DNA of 64,000 nt from Deltaproteobacteria bacterium (GTDB taxonomy: Bacteria; Myxococcota_A; UBA796; GCA-2862545). Below the pieces are notes generated by a model that saw only the letters and a program-made list of their open reading frames with translations, did no database searches and was not told where the DNA came from. Both the position numbers and the translations under genes were made by a program. How positions within the stretch are numbered: the stretch's first letter is position 1; every line of letters begins with the position of its first letter. Shown here one piece after another: positions 43,906-53,646 of the stretch. The stretch spans positions 1-64,000 of the forward strand of contig SBGP01000103.1 of assembly GCA_006226595.1 (NCBI GenBank), written 5' to 3'.

Positions 43906-44541
43906 CTAGAACCGGAGGATCCGCGCCTGGCCGGGCGGCAGGTCCACGGTCACCCAGCCCTCGCCGACGTGCACGCGGTTCTCGGCCACCCAGCGGAGTA
44001 CCTGCGGGTAGAGCTGGTGCTCGGCCGCGAGGATGCGCGTCGACAGCGTCTCCTCGGTGTCGTCGGGCCGCACGGGGACGACGGCCTGGGCGAGGATCGG
44101 GCCGGTATCCGTGCCCGCGTCGACGAGGTGCACCGTGCACCCGGACTCGCTCGCGCCGGCGTCGAGCGCCTGCTGCTGAGCATTCAGGCCGGGAAACGCG
44201 GGCAGCAGGCTCGGGTGGATGTTGAGCACCCGCCCGCCGAAGGCATCGAGGAAGGTCGGCGTGAGCACCCGCATGAACCCTGCGAGCAGGATCCAGTCGG
44301 GACGGTAGGCCTGGAGCAGCCGAACCAGGTCGGCGTCGTAGTCGCGGCGCCGCGCGTAGCCCTTGTGGGAGAGCACGGCGGTGGGAATGCCGTGCTCGGT
44401 GGCGACATCGAGGGCGCGAGCCTTGGGCTTGTTCGACGCGACCACGCAGATCCGGCCGGGGAAGTCCTCGGAAGACACGGTGGCGAGCAGGGCCTCGAGG
44501 TTCGAGCCGCGCCCGCTCGCGAGGACCGCGAAGCGCCTCAC
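43906..44541 (-). CDS. purN: Phosphoribosylglycinamide formyltransferase
   Basis: Transfers a formyl group from 10-formyl-THF to GAR in the third step of purine synthesis. The 211-aa protein has V-L-A-S-G-R-G-S-N at the phosphate site and the catalytic triad Asn107, His109 (L-N-I-H-P-S-L-L-P) and Asp145 (D-A-G-T-D-T-G-P). Length is normal. The GTG at 44541 overlaps the purM stop (GTGA), the usual purM-purN coupling. A short CCCC-TTTCCA-GGGG stem lies after its stop at about 43876. Confidence 0.96.
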   Translation of the reverse strand: MRRFAVLASGRGSNLEALLATVSSEDFPGRICVVASNKPKARALDVATEHGIPTAVLSHKGYARRRDYDADLVRLLQAYRPDWILLAGFMRVLTPTFLDAFGGRVLNIHPSLLPAFPGLNAQQQALDAGASESGCTVHLVDAGTDTGPILAQAVVPVRPDDTEETLSTRILAAEHQLYPQVLRWVAENRVHVGEGWVTVDLPPGQARILRF

Positions 44542-45563
44542 CGGGCGTCGCCCTCGACCATCTCGACGCCGTCGCCGTCGACGATCTCGCCGATGATCAC
44601 GCCGCCGAGCGCCTCAGCGGCCGCCTGGGCGCGGTCCGCGGCAAACACGAGCACCATGCCCACGCCGCAGTTGAAGGTGCGCAGCATCTCGTTCTCGGAG
44701 AGGTCGCCCTCGTCGCGGAGCAGCGTGAAGATGGGTAGCTCGGGCCAGGAACCGCGCACGATGCGCGCGCCGAGCCCCTCGGGAAGCACGCGGGGCACGT
44801 TGCCGGGCAGGCCGCCGCCCGTGATGTGTGCCGCCGCCTTGAGCTCGTGCTCGGCAATCGCGGTGAGCACGTCCTTCACGTAGATGCGGGTCGGCGTCAG
44901 CAGCACGTCGCCGAGGGGGCCGCCGAGGCCGCCCGGGTCCTCGTCGAGGGCGAACTTGCCGCTGTCGACGAGCAGCTTTCGGGCCAGCGAGTAGCCGTTG
45001 CTGTGGATACCGGTCGAGGGCAGGGCGACGAGCACATCGCCGGCGGCCACCGCGCTCCCGTCGAGCAGCTTGGACCGCTCGACCGCGCCGACGGCGAAGC
45101 CCGCGAGGTCGTAGTGACCGGGGGCGTACATGCCGGGCATCTCGGCCGTCTCGCCACCGAGCAGCGCGCAGCCCGCCTGGCGGCAGCCCTCGGCGATGCC
45201 CGCAACCACCTGCTCGGCGTCGTCGTTGTCGAGCTTTCCGGTGGCGAAGTAGTCGAGGAAGAACAGGGGCTCGGCGCCGGTGATCACGATGTCGTTCACG
45301 CACATCGCGACGAGGTCGATGCCGATGGTCCCGTGCTTGCCGAGCTTCTGGGCCACGAGCAGCTTGGTACCCACGCCGTCGGTGCCGGAGACGAGGATCG
45401 GGTCCTCGAAGCGACCCATGAGCGAGAACAGGCCGCCGAAGCCGCCGAGTCCGCCGATCACGCCCGGGCGCTGGGTGGAGCGCGCGTGCGGCTTGATGCG
45501 CTCGACGAGCGCCTCGCCCGCGTCGATGTCGACGCCTGCGTCGCGGTAGGCATCCCGGCTCAT
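44538..45563 (-). CDS. purM: Phosphoribosylformylglycinamidine cyclo-ligase (AIR synthase)
   Basis: Closes the imidazole ring using ATP in the fifth step of purine synthesis. 341 aa; the family marks are [30 protein letters not shown] and I-T-G-G-G-L-P-G-N. The ATG at 45563 has a perfect AGGAGG 4 nt upstream. It heads a two-gene purM-purN unit. The upstream 227 nt contain a terminator for the LysM gene but no riboswitch I could recognise. Confidence 0.97.
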   Translation of the reverse strand: MSRDAYRDAGVDIDAGEALVERIKPHARSTQRPGVIGGLGGFGGLFSLMGRFEDPILVSGTDGVGTKLLVAQKLGKHGTIGIDLVAMCVNDIVITGAEPLFFLDYFATGKLDNDDAEQVVAGIAEGCRQAGCALLGGETAEMPGMYAPGHYDLAGFAVGAVERSKLLDGSAVAAGDVLVALPSTGIHSNGYSLARKLLVDSGKFALDEDPGGLGGPLGDVLLTPTRIYVKDVLTAIAEHELKAAAHITGGGLPGNVPRVLPEGLGARIVRGSWPELPIFTLLRDEGDLSENEMLRTFNCGVGMVLVFAADRAQAAAEALGGVIIGEIVDGDGVEMVEGDAR

Positions 45564-45657
45564 CGGACCTCCTGACAGGCGCGCTGGCTAACCGGTCCTC
45601 GCACACGCAGGAGCCGATGTGACCCAACCGTTTCCGGTGGTGGGGCCGAAAGGAGGG

Positions 45658-45688
45658 AGGCCCACCCCGGAGTGTCCGGAGTGGGCCT
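45658..45688 (-). terminator. Hairpin terminator after the LysM lipoprotein gene
   Basis: AGGCCCAC / GTGGGCCT outer stem, extended by near-paired TCCGG/CCGGG, small loop. On the minus strand it is followed by CCCTCCTTTCGG, so the T-tract is weak. Confidence 0.5.
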
Positions 45689-45790
45689 GATGTGGGGGCG
45701 ATACGCGGCGCAGCGAGAGGAGGGAGCCCTGCGGAATACAGGTTGGAAGGAGACCACACGCCACGCACCACCCCCGGCAGGTGGGGGGAG

Positions 45791-46528
45791 TTACGGCATC
45801 GTCACCTCGCTGTCCGCGTCGACGACGACGTCGGCGAGCACGGGGAGGACCAGCTGATCCCCCGGTCGCAGGTGCTCGAGGTCGACCTCGGGGTTGTAGG
45901 ACTCGATGAGCCACACCGGCACGCCGCCGGACTGGCGTGCGATGCCCCAGGCGCTGTCGCCGGTGCGGACCTTGTAGACCTCTTCTTCGATTGCGCCGCC
46001 GCGCGAGGCCAGGTACTGCTCGACCCGGCGCTGCTGGTGCTCGGCGCGCAGCGACTCGAAGGTGGCGAGTGCATCGCCCTCGAGCGGGAGCTTCACCTCG
46101 GTGCCGACCGGGTAGTTGCCGTCGAGAGGCAGCTCCGAGAACTCGGCGATGTCCTCGACGGGCAGCTCGGACCAGCGGGCGAAGTGCGCCAGCGACTCAC
46201 CGCGGCGCAGCGAGAAGCTCGCCAGGAGCGGGGTCGCTGCGTCAACCTCGGTGACCTCCGGCTCGGAGGAGACCGTGGCCACGCCCTCGGCGAGCATGCT
46301 GTCGCCGTAGTCGGCCTCGATGACGTCGTCGGCGCTGGTGAGCAGCTCCGCGAACTCCGAGGTGGGCTGCTCGGCATGGACCTGCGACGCGACGGCTTCG
46401 CGCTGGGGCTCGGAAGAGCCGCACGCCACGACGAGGAGCATCAGCGGCCCGAGGGCGGCCTGGCCGAAGTGACGCACCCACCGACGGGAGCGCTTGGGGG
46501 CGGCGTGGAGAGGAAGGATGGGGTGCAT
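45791..46528 (-). CDS. LysM-domain lipoprotein
   Basis: A 245-aa envelope protein. After a positively charged start comes L-M-L-L-V-V-A-C with Cys36 as the lipid site. The C-terminal LysM (about 188-235) has Y-K-V-R-T-G-D-S-A-W-G-I-A and L-R-P-G-D-Q-L-V-L-P; an earlier segment, F-S-L-R-R-G-E-S-L-A-H-F-A, looks like a second, weaker LysM. LysM binds GlcNAc in peptidoglycan. The ATG at 46528 has GGAGG 4 nt before it; the frame extends upstream, but that part lacks signals. A sigma-54-like site lies 67-82 nt upstream of the start codon. Confidence 0.85.
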   Translation of the reverse strand: MHPILPLHAAPKRSRRWVRHFGQAALGPLMLLVVACGSSEPQREAVASQVHAEQPTSEFAELLTSADDVIEADYGDSMLAEGVATVSSEPEVTEVDAATPLLASFSLRRGESLAHFARWSELPVEDIAEFSELPLDGNYPVGTEVKLPLEGDALATFESLRAEHQQRRVEQYLASRGGAIEEEVYKVRTGDSAWGIARQSGGVPVWLIESYNPEVDLEHLRPGDQLVLPVLADVVVDADSEVTMP

Positions 46529-46826
46529 GTTGCCTCCGGACCCGGGGGATGAGCGGGCTGCCTGATGCAGCTCGGCGGGGTCGCAGAAGAACAAAGCAGC
46601 ATGCGTGCCACACCCCTGGCATGGCGGGGCAGTATGGCTACGATGCCGTCCGGGTGCGGAGGATCGGGGCGCGTGCCGCGATGGAACGGCCACGGTTGCC
46701 GGGGCAGTGTCACACCCTGGTGGACGCCGAATCTCTGGATGTGTGCGCTGGAGCTATCAATCCGAGATTGCGCGTCCTGGGCTCCAGGCGCACCTGCCCC
46801 GGCATCGGACGCGCTTCAGTAGCCCA
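46529..46826. other. 298-nt intergenic region without a convincing gene
   Basis: Small frames on both strands here have no ribosome site or family-like sequence. On the minus strand it holds the upstream region of the LysM gene, including the sigma-54-like match at 46595-46610. Nothing else recognisable. Confidence 0.5.
46595..46610 (-). promoter_or_regulatory. Candidate sigma-54 promoter for the LysM lipoprotein
   Basis: Minus strand reads TGGCACG-CATG-CTGCT, matching the -24/-12 consensus TGGCACG-N4-TTGCW except for one base in the -12 box. Spacing is exact. Transcription would begin about 55 nt before the start codon. Confidence 0.4.
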
Positions 46827-47564
46827 CTAGAAGTAGGCGGAGACGTCGAAGACCCAGGTCGCCTCGCGCACGCCCGCGGGGCGATCCGCGGGGGAGAGGC
46901 CAGCCCATGTGCCGAGCGGCAGTACGAGGCCGGTCCGCGCGCGCACACCGTCGGTGACGTCGAAGCGAGCGAGCCCGGCGAGGTCGAGCGGGGAGGTATC
47001 CCACACCCGGAAGCTCATCTCGCTGATCAGGCCGGCGCGATCGGACAGCGCCTTGTCCACGGCACCGGTGGCCTCGAACTGCAGGCGGGTCGCGGGGAAG
47101 GGGTCGATGGCCCGCGCACTCGCGAGGCCCAGTGCGCTGCGGAACAGCAGCGTCGAGGCCTCGGTCTCGAGGCGGTAGTGGAACACGCCGCGAGCGCCGG
47201 CCCCCGGCCACAGCTCGTCGGCGCTGTTGGCCCAGCTCCACGCACCTTCACCCGCGTTCGCGTGGACCTCGAGGCCCACGGTCACCATCTCGGACACGCC
47301 GTAGTAGCCGCCGACCTGGAGGTTTCCGAGCGAAGCGTCGCGACCGGCCGGCGTCCGGTAGGCGCCGTAGGGAATGCCGACCGCGATGTGCAGGTCGTCG
47401 CGGGCCCAGCGAACCACGGCGGTGGTCACCGTCGTGCCACCGTCGGTGCCCATCACCACCTGCTGCTCGATGCCGACGCCCGTACCGGCGTCGATGGGCG
47501 CGATCTGGTGTCCGGAGGTCACCTGGCCGGCGACGGCGAGACCCATGAGGCTGGCGAGGATCAT
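46827..47564 (-). CDS. Predicted outer-membrane beta-barrel protein
   Basis: A 245-aa secreted protein with signal I-L-A-S-L-M-G-L-A-V-A-G. The rest alternates polar and hydrophobic residues in strand-sized pieces (D-D-L-H-I-A-V-G-I-P-Y-G, L-Q-V-G-G-Y-Y-G-V, M-V-T-V-G-L-E-V-H-A) and ends V-F-D-V-S-A-Y-F with a terminal Phe, the common signal for barrel assembly. No named family. Its ATG overlaps the stop of the upstream lipoprotein gene (ATGA), so they probably form one envelope unit. Confidence 0.7.
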   Translation of the reverse strand: MILASLMGLAVAGQVTSGHQIAPIDAGTGVGIEQQVVMGTDGGTTVTTAVVRWARDDLHIAVGIPYGAYRTPAGRDASLGNLQVGGYYGVSEMVTVGLEVHANAGEGAWSWANSADELWPGAGARGVFHYRLETEASTLLFRSALGLASARAIDPFPATRLQFEATGAVDKALSDRAGLISEMSFRVWDTSPLDLAGLARFDVTDGVRARTGLVLPLGTWAGLSPADRPAGVREATWVFDVSAYF

Positions 47565-48307
47565 GGGGTGCCCCACTCGGTAGGCGTGAGCTCGGAGCGC
47601 CGACGGGCGGCGAGCAGATGGACCAGCGGCATGTCGGAGAGCTCGAGGCGCCAGGGCCCCTGTCCGAGCACGTCACCGCTGCCCTCGATGCGCACGCGGA
47701 TGGCGTCGCCGGCGGCGAGTCCGCTCGGGTTGTCGAAGCAGCGCACGCCGGCACCACCGTCGGTCTCGGGGATCGCGAAGTCCTGCCACTCGGCCGGCTC
47801 GTCGCTGGTGTCGATGGCGAACTCGGCGTCCTCGTCCCACACGGTGAGCGAGACCGAGCCTTCGACCGGGCGGGACAGCAGCATGCACACCTGACCCTCG
47901 ACCTCGCCGAGGGTGGCGTCGAGTGCGTGGATGTTGCTGCTCACCTCGAACACGGCGGTGCCGGCGACAGGCAGGTGGACCTCGGGTCCATGCGGCAGGT
48001 CGTAGGGGTCGTAGATCGTCCAGGCGCAGCGACGGTCCGACTCCCACGGGGCATCGGGCGTGAACCGCAGCTCGTCCGCGGTGCGCGTCACCGTGCCGGG
48101 AACGCGTCCGCCATCGAGCAGGTCCATGACCTCGATCAGCGCGGGAAAGTCGTAGTCGTCCGGCAGGTGGACGTCGCGCAGCGACACCACCAGATCCTGG
48201 GCCGGGTCGAAGCCGGTCTGCCCATCAAAGGGTGCAATCCACGCGGCCTGGTCGGCCTCGGTGGCCTGGCAGCCCGCCAGGAGCAGTAGCAGTGCGGATG
48301 CGCGCAC
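47561..48307 (-). CDS. Lipoprotein of unknown function (Ig-like folds likely)
   Basis: A 248-aa lipoprotein. The GTG at 48307 with GAGGAG 6 nt upstream gives R-A-S-A-L-L-L-L-L-A-G-C (Cys13). The mature part begins W-I-A-P-F-D-G-Q-T-G-F-D-P and contains strand-rich segments resembling bacterial Ig-like (Big_5-type) domains, with two cysteines that may pair. Coupled with the beta-barrel protein downstream. Role unknown; an outer-membrane accessory is possible. Confidence 0.75.
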   Translation of the reverse strand: MRASALLLLLAGCQATEADQAAWIAPFDGQTGFDPAQDLVVSLRDVHLPDDYDFPALIEVMDLLDGGRVPGTVTRTADELRFTPDAPWESDRRCAWTIYDPYDLPHGPEVHLPVAGTAVFEVSSNIHALDATLGEVEGQVCMLLSRPVEGSVSLTVWDEDAEFAIDTSDEPAEWQDFAIPETDGGAGVRCFDNPSGLAAGDAIRVRIEGSGDVLGQGPWRLELSDMPLVHLLAARRRSELTPTEWGTP

Positions 48308-48358
48308 GGAGATCTCCTCTGGGCCGCACGGTAGCACGGAGGGAGAGGCCTCCGCGTG

Positions 48359-49591
48359 TCAGGGCTTCTTCTTCGCCGGGCCGGGCTTCTTCTTCACTGG
48401 CGGTGCGTCCTTGAACGCCAGCGAGCCGCCGAGTCGCAGCATGGCGCCCGTGCCGTCGACCTCCTGGATCCGGACCTCTGCGAGGCGTGCGCCGGTGCGG
48501 CTCTTGTGGATGCCAGGGAGGCTGGTCTCGAGGGAGTCCTCGATGGCCTTGAGGATCACACCGTGCCCGAGGGCGGCGAGAGGATCGACGAGCACCGCGC
48601 CAGGGGACTTCCCGCGCTCCTCGACCTCGGTGGGCGTGAGCTGGATGCGCGCGCCGTCGATCGTGACGTCGCCCTCGGTGTGGTAGTCGCGCCACCAGCC
48701 CTTGCCCTTGATGCGCCACAGGCGCATGTCGAGGTCGAACCGGTTCTCGGTGAGCGAGATCCCGGTGGGCTCGATGACGACGTCGTGGCTCACCGGACCG
48801 GCCTCGAACGAGGTGCGCTTCGCGATGGCGAGCAGGCTCTCGCGCGCGATCTCGAGCCGCCAGCCCTCGGTGGGCATCGCCGACATGGGCTTTGCGGCGA
48901 CCGTCGAGTTGGCGAGGGTGAGCATCTCGACCCGCAGGCCCGACTCTCGCGGATCGACGCGCAGTGCGCGGAGAGGCAGTTCCTCCTTGGCGAACGAGGC
49001 GAGCACGATGGGCTCGCTGCGCTGCTCGAGCGCTTCACCCACCCACTCGCGCAGCGACTGCTCGGCGACGGCCTTCACCTGGCTACCGGCCCGTCCGATG
49101 TCGACCTCGGCCTTGCGCACGTCTTCGGGAACGGCGCGGACCTCCCAGCCCTCGTCACTGCGCACGGCGTCGAGCTGCGTGTCGAGGCCGATCCGTGCGG
49201 TGAGGGGGAAGGTGCCGCGGGCAGGTCCGAGGGTCCAGCCGACGTCGCCCGAGAGCTCGGCATCGACGGCGAGGCAGCTCTTGCACGCCTTGGACGGCGA
49301 CAGGGCCAGGCTGTCGATCACGAGGTTGGGCGTCACCGTGCCCTTCACGCCGAGCGGACCCTTGATCGGCAGGTCCTGGTGCAGGGCGCCACCTTCGCGG
49401 AGCGCCTCGGCGAGGATCGCGTCGAGCTGAGCCTCCGAGAGCGAGAGGACGGCATCCGGCTTCCAGTCCGCGGGCGCGGGACCGGGGTCGGCCATCGCCG
49501 CGGCGCGGGCGTCCTCGTACTGCTCGAGTACGGGGTTCGGGCAGCCGCCGAGGGGAAGGGTGAGGGCGAGCAGGGCGAGGTGCGGGCGCAG
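48359..49591 (-). CDS. Lipoprotein with TULIP-like features, probable CTG start
   Basis: A 410-aa lipoprotein. The signal R-P-H-L-A-L-L-A-L-T-L-P-L-G-G-C (Cys17) begins right after a CTG codon (49591-49589) with AGGAGG 4 nt before it. No ATG, GTG or TTG lies in frame close upstream, and the next internal starts would remove the signal. The mature part is beta-rich with long amphipathic strands (G-V-K-G-T-V-T-P-N-L-V-I-D-S-L-A-L) and helices, suggesting a lipid-binding tube like TULIP/DUF4403 proteins; this is only a guess. It ends in a Lys-Pro tail (KKKPGPAKKKP). Confidence 0.75.
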   Translation of the reverse strand: MRPHLALLALTLPLGGCPNPVLEQYEDARAAAMADPGPAPADWKPDAVLSLSEAQLDAILAEALREGGALHQDLPIKGPLGVKGTVTPNLVIDSLALSPSKACKSCLAVDAELSGDVGWTLGPARGTFPLTARIGLDTQLDAVRSDEGWEVRAVPEDVRKAEVDIGRAGSQVKAVAEQSLREWVGEALEQRSEPIVLASFAKEELPLRALRVDPRESGLRVEMLTLANSTVAAKPMSAMPTEGWRLEIARESLLAIAKRTSFEAGPVSHDVVIEPTGISLTENRFDLDMRLWRIKGKGWWRDYHTEGDVTIDGARIQLTPTEVEERGKSPGAVLVDPLAALGHGVILKAIEDSLETSLPGIHKSRTGARLAEVRIQEVDGTGAMLRLGGSLAFKDAPPVKKKPGPAKKKP

Positions 49592-49691
49592 GGGGCCTCC
49601 TGGTGTTCGCTCGGACGCGCGAGGGCCCGTCGACCTTCGATGGACTGACGACCGGCCTTCGCTGACGTTAGCCTTGGGGAGGAGGTGACGC

Positions 49692-50906
49692 ATGGAGACC
49701 GCCGACCCGCGCGCGGCCCTGGCCGATGGGGACGTGACCACACGCAGTGCTGCGGCCCGCGATCTCGCCCTCACGGGCACGCTCGAGGACCTGCAGGTGC
49801 TCGTCGATCGCGCGCGCAGCGACAAGAGCTCGGCGGTCCGCCTGTACGCGGCGGCGGCGGCGGCCGACATCGTCTCCCGATACCGGCGCGGCGGCCTTCC
49901 CGCCGAGATCCGCGAGTCCATCGAGGAGTGGGTGGGGCGTGCCGATCCGGCGACCAACCCGAGCCTGCTCATGCTGCTCGCGCCGTTCCCGGAGCGCGGC
50001 GTGGTCCAGCGCCTGCTGCGCATGATGCGCGACCCGCGAAACGAGGTGCGGGCGGGGGCCGCGGTAGCGCTCCGTCGCCTCGCGCTCGCCGCCGAGGCCC
50101 TCGAGCTTCCCGTGCTCGAAGCGCTGGCCGCGGACACTTTGAAGCGCAAGCTCACGCCCGACGCCGTGTTCGAGCTCGTGCGGCTCGCGGGTGAGGTCGG
50201 GTGGACGCACATCGACGACCTCATGCGCAAGGCGGCGACTCAGTCCGAGCAGCTTCGCGAGGCCGTGGACGAGGCCTTCGCGCGCAACCGCAAGCGCGAG
50301 GACCTCGCGAGCCTCGACGGCTACTGGGTCGATCACGGACTCGACGTGCAGGAGGCCGGGAGCCCGGAGCCGCGCGGCTTCCTGGCGGTCACCGCCGGCG
50401 AGGCCACCACCGATGCCGGTCCGCAGACCCTGTCCCTCGAGGACGGTCGCCTGTCGCTGGGGGGCGCACCGGCGCGTCTGTTGTTCGCGGCGCCTCCGGG
50501 GCTGTTCCACGAGCGCGTGGCGGTGATCCAGACCGCGGAGCGCACGTACTGGCGACAGCAGGGGGCGGCCCTCGTCGATCTGCTCGACTCGGGTGCTGAG
50601 CTGCCCGCGGCGGCCTTCGCGTCGATGGCCGGAGACCTCGAGGAGCTCGAGGGAGCGGCCGGTCAGCGCGCGCGGCTGATCGCGAGCTGGGGTTCGGGCG
50701 ATCTCGAGGCGGCCAAGGAGGCGATCGACGGGCTCACCGACAAGAAGAAGCCCCGCACCGACCTCTGGTACTGGAAGGGCCGCATCTATGCGGATCTCGG
50801 CGATGCGAAGACCGCGAAGGCCAGCCTCGACCAGTTCCTCGACAAGGCGAAGAAGAACCACCCACTGCGTGCGGCCGGCGACAAGGCGCGGGCGGCTCTC
50901 GGCTAG
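49692..50906 (+). CDS. HEAT-repeat-type protein of unknown function
   Basis: A 404-aa cytoplasmic protein. The first 220 residues are helical pairs of HEAT/Armadillo type (for example R-S-A-A-A-R-D-L-A-L-T-G, N-E-V-R-A-G-A-A-V-A-L-R-R-L-A). The middle (about 225-320) is mixed with no repeat. The end (340-404) again looks TPR-like (L-W-Y-W-K-G-R-I-Y-A-D-L-G-D). Such proteins usually act as scaffolds. The ATG at 49692 has GAGGAG 6 nt before it. It is divergent from the CTG-start lipoprotein (100 nt between them) and followed by valS. Confidence 0.8.
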   Translation: METADPRAALADGDVTTRSAAARDLALTGTLEDLQVLVDRARSDKSSAVRLYAAAAAADIVSRYRRGGLPAEIRESIEEWVGRADPATNPSLLMLLAPFPERGVVQRLLRMMRDPRNEVRAGAAVALRRLALAAEALELPVLEALAADTLKRKLTPDAVFELVRLAGEVGWTHIDDLMRKAATQSEQLREAVDEAFARNRKREDLASLDGYWVDHGLDVQEAGSPEPRGFLAVTAGEATTDAGPQTLSLEDGRLSLGGAPARLLFAAPPGLFHERVAVIQTAERTYWRQQGAALVDLLDSGAELPAAAFASMAGDLEELEGAAGQRARLIASWGSGDLEAAKEAIDGLTDKKKPRTDLWYWKGRIYADLGDAKTAKASLDQFLDKAKKNHPLRAAGDKARAALG

Positions 50907-51000
50907 CGCGGTCGCTGCCCCCCTCGGAGCGGTGTCGTTTCCCGGTTGGGAGCGACGCCGCAATCGGATACATCGCGCTTCCTTTGCAAAGGGGAGAACG

Positions 51001-53646
51001 ATGTCCGCCGAAGAGCTTCCGTCCGCCTACGATCCCGCCGCTGCCGCTGAGAAGTGGTCCGTTGCCTGGGCCAAGGCGGGTGTCTTCGTAGCCGACCCCG
51101 AGGCTGAGGGTGAGCCCTACAGCATCGTGATTCCGCCGCCGAACGTCACGGGCTCCCTGCACATGGGCCACGCGCTCAACAACACGCTGCAGGACGTGCT
51201 GATCCGCTACAAGCGCATGGACGGCTTCAACGCGCTGTGGGTGCCGGGTGTGGACCACGCCGGCATCGCCACGCAGTGGGTGGTGCGTCGCCAGATCGAG
51301 GCGGAGGGTCTCGACTTCCGCGAGTACGGCCGGGAGAAGTTCCTCGAGCGCACCTGGAATTGGAAGGGCGAGAGCCAGGCCAACATCACCAACCAGCTGA
51401 AGCGTCTCGGCGTGAGCTGCGACTGGTCTCGCGAGCGCTTCACCCTCGACGACGGGCTCGCCCGCGCCGTGAAGGAGCACTTCTGCAAGCTGTACGAGGA
51501 CGGGCTGATCTACCGCGGCGAGCGGCTGATCAACTGGGACTGCGCCGACCAGACCGCGCTCTCCGACCTCGAGGTCGAGCACGACGAGAACGTGAAGGGC
51601 GAGCTGTGGAGCTTCGCGTACGAGCTGTCCGAGGGCGAGGGCGAGATCGTCGTCGCAACGACCCGTCCCGAGACGATGCTCGGCGACACCGCAGTGGCCG
51701 TGCACCCTGATGACGAGCGCTACAAGCACCTCATCGGCAAGACGGTGAAGCATCCCTTCGTCGATCGGGAGATCCCCATCGTCGCCGACGCCATCCTCGT
51801 CGACCCCGAGTTCGGCACCGGCTGCGTGAAGATCACGCCGGCCCACGACTTCAACGACTTCGAGGTCGGCAAGCGCCACGACCTGCCGATGATCAACATC
51901 CTCAACCGGGATGGCACGATCAACGGCCAGGGCGGCCAGTTCGAGGGCATGGACGTGCCGACCGCGCGCAAGGCGGTGAAGGCGGCCATCGAGGAGCTCG
52001 GGCTGTTCCGCGGCAGCAAGGAGCACCTGATGAACATCGGCCGCAGCCAGCGGTCGAAGGCCATCGTCGAGCCGATGCTGTCCACGCAGTGGTTCGTGAG
52101 CATGAAGCCGCTGGCCACCCCCGCGCTCGCGGCGGTCGAGCTCGGCGCCACCGAGTTCGTGCCCAAGCAGTGGGAGAACACCTACTACGCGTGGCTGCGC
52201 GACATCCGCGACTGGTGCATCAGCCGCCAGCTTTGGTGGGGCCACCGCATCCCCGCGTACTACTGCGACGACTGCGGCAAGGTCATGGTGCTCCGCGACG
52301 AGCCCGAGGCGTGCACGGGCTGCGGCTCGACGAACTGGCACCAGGACGAGGACGTGCTCGACACCTGGTTCAGCTCGGCGCTGTGGCCGTTCTCGACCAT
52401 GGGTTGGCCCGACAAGACCGCTGACCTCGCGAAGTACTACCCGACCAGCGTGCTCGTCACCGGCTTCGACATCATCTTCTTCTGGGTCGCGCGCATGATG
52501 TTCGCGGGCCTGTACTTCACCGGTCAGGTGCCGTTCAAGGACGTGTACATCCACGCCCTCGTCCGCGACCAGAACGGCGAGAAGATGAGCAAGACGAAGG
52601 GCAACGTCGTCGACCCGCTCACGGTCATCGACTCTGCCGGCGCCGATGCCTTCCGGTTCACGCTCATCGCGTTCGCGGCCCAGGGCCGTGACGTGCTCTG
52701 GGACCCGAAGCGGGTCGAGGGCTACCAGCGCTTCACCACGAAGATCTGGCAGGCACTCCGCTACTGCTTCCTCGACGGGGAGGCCTACGACCCGAACGCG
52801 CCGATGGAGTTCGGCCCGTACGAGCACTGGATCCGCGCGCGCACCGGCGCCGCCGTCGCTCGGGTGCGCACGGCGCTCGACGGCTACAAGTTCAACGAGG
52901 CCGCCGCCGAGATCTACCAGTTCGTGTGGGGCGAGTACTGCGACTGGTACCTCGAGCTGTCGAAGACCACGCGGTACAGCGACACGCTCTCCGAGGCTCG
53001 CAAGAACGGCACCCGCCACGTGCTCTTCGAGACCATGGGCGTGATCGTGCGCCTGCTGCATCCGATGATGCCGTTCCTCACCGAGGAGATCTGGAGCAAG
53101 CTGCCGGGCACTCCGGATGGCTTCGTGACCACGGCGCCGTACCCGAAGGAGGCCGACTTCCCGCGGGACCAGGCGGTGCTCGACGAGATTGCGCTGCTTC
53201 AGCAGACGATCACCGAGATCCGTCGCATTCGCGGCGAGATGGAGCTCTCGCCGCGCGTCGGCCTGCGCCTGCTCGTCGGTGACGACGCGCTGCTCGCCAA
53301 GCTCCAGGCGCACACCCAGGCCCTCGATGACCTCGCGGGCGTGCAGGTCGAGGCGCTCACCGAGCGTCCGGCCGGCGTGGCGACCGCGGTCGTGCGCGGC
53401 GTCGAGTGCGTGATTCCGCTCGAGGGCGTGGTCGACTTCGCCGAGGAGCTCAAGCGCCTCGACAAGGTGCTCGCCAAGTCCGAGAAGGACGTGAGCCAGC
53501 TCGAGCGTCGCCTGTCGAACCCGAAGTTCGTCGAGAAGGCGCCCGAAGACGTCGTCGCCGAGGTGAAGGAGAAGCTCGAGCTCGCGAAGAGCCGCCACGA
53601 GACGCTGGTTGCGAGCCGCGCGCGCATCGCCGAGGCCATCCAGTGA
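51001..53646 (+). CDS. valS: Valine--tRNA ligase
   Basis: Charges tRNA(Val). The 881-aa class I synthetase has P-P-P-N-V-T-G-S-L-H-M-G-H (HIGH box at 54-57), the editing domain with T-T-R-P-E-T-M-L-G-D-T, W-C-I-S-R-Q-L-W-W-G-H, a zinc-type C-D-D-C...C-T-G-C pair and K-M-S-K-T-K-G-N (528-535). The C-terminal coiled coil (A-K-S-E-K-D-V-S-Q-L-E) is the standard ValS arm. Start ATG 51001; the open frame further upstream overlaps the HEAT gene and is not used. It is coupled to nadC (GTGA). Confidence 0.97.
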   Translation: MSAEELPSAYDPAAAAEKWSVAWAKAGVFVADPEAEGEPYSIVIPPPNVTGSLHMGHALNNTLQDVLIRYKRMDGFNALWVPGVDHAGIATQWVVRRQIEAEGLDFREYGREKFLERTWNWKGESQANITNQLKRLGVSCDWSRERFTLDDGLARAVKEHFCKLYEDGLIYRGERLINWDCADQTALSDLEVEHDENVKGELWSFAYELSEGEGEIVVATTRPETMLGDTAVAVHPDDERYKHLIGKTVKHPFVDREIPIVADAILVDPEFGTGCVKITPAHDFNDFEVGKRHDLPMINILNRDGTINGQGGQFEGMDVPTARKAVKAAIEELGLFRGSKEHLMNIGRSQRSKAIVEPMLSTQWFVSMKPLATPALAAVELGATEFVPKQWENTYYAWLRDIRDWCISRQLWWGHRIPAYYCDDCGKVMVLRDEPEACTGCGSTNWHQDEDVLDTWFSSALWPFSTMGWPDKTADLAKYYPTSVLVTGFDIIFFWVARMMFAGLYFTGQVPFKDVYIHALVRDQNGEKMSKTKGNVVDPLTVIDSAGADAFRFTLIAFAAQGRDVLWDPKRVEGYQRFTTKIWQALRYCFLDGEAYDPNAPMEFGPYEHWIRARTGAAVARVRTALDGYKFNEAAAEIYQFVWGEYCDWYLELSKTTRYSDTLSEARKNGTRHVLFETMGVIVRLLHPMMPFLTEEIWSKLPGTPDGFVTTAPYPKEADFPRDQAVLDEIALLQQTITEIRRIRGEMELSPRVGLRLLVGDDALLAKLQAHTQALDDLAGVQVEALTERPAGVATAVVRGVECVIPLEGVVDFAEELKRLDKVLAKSEKDVSQLERRLSNPKFVEKAPEDVVAEVKEKLELAKSRHETLVASRARIAEAIQ

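Noticed and set aside
46549-46830. Small open frame upstream of the LysM gene on the plus strand
   Set aside because: Weak start context and unnatural composition; the minus-strand promoter reading explains the region better.
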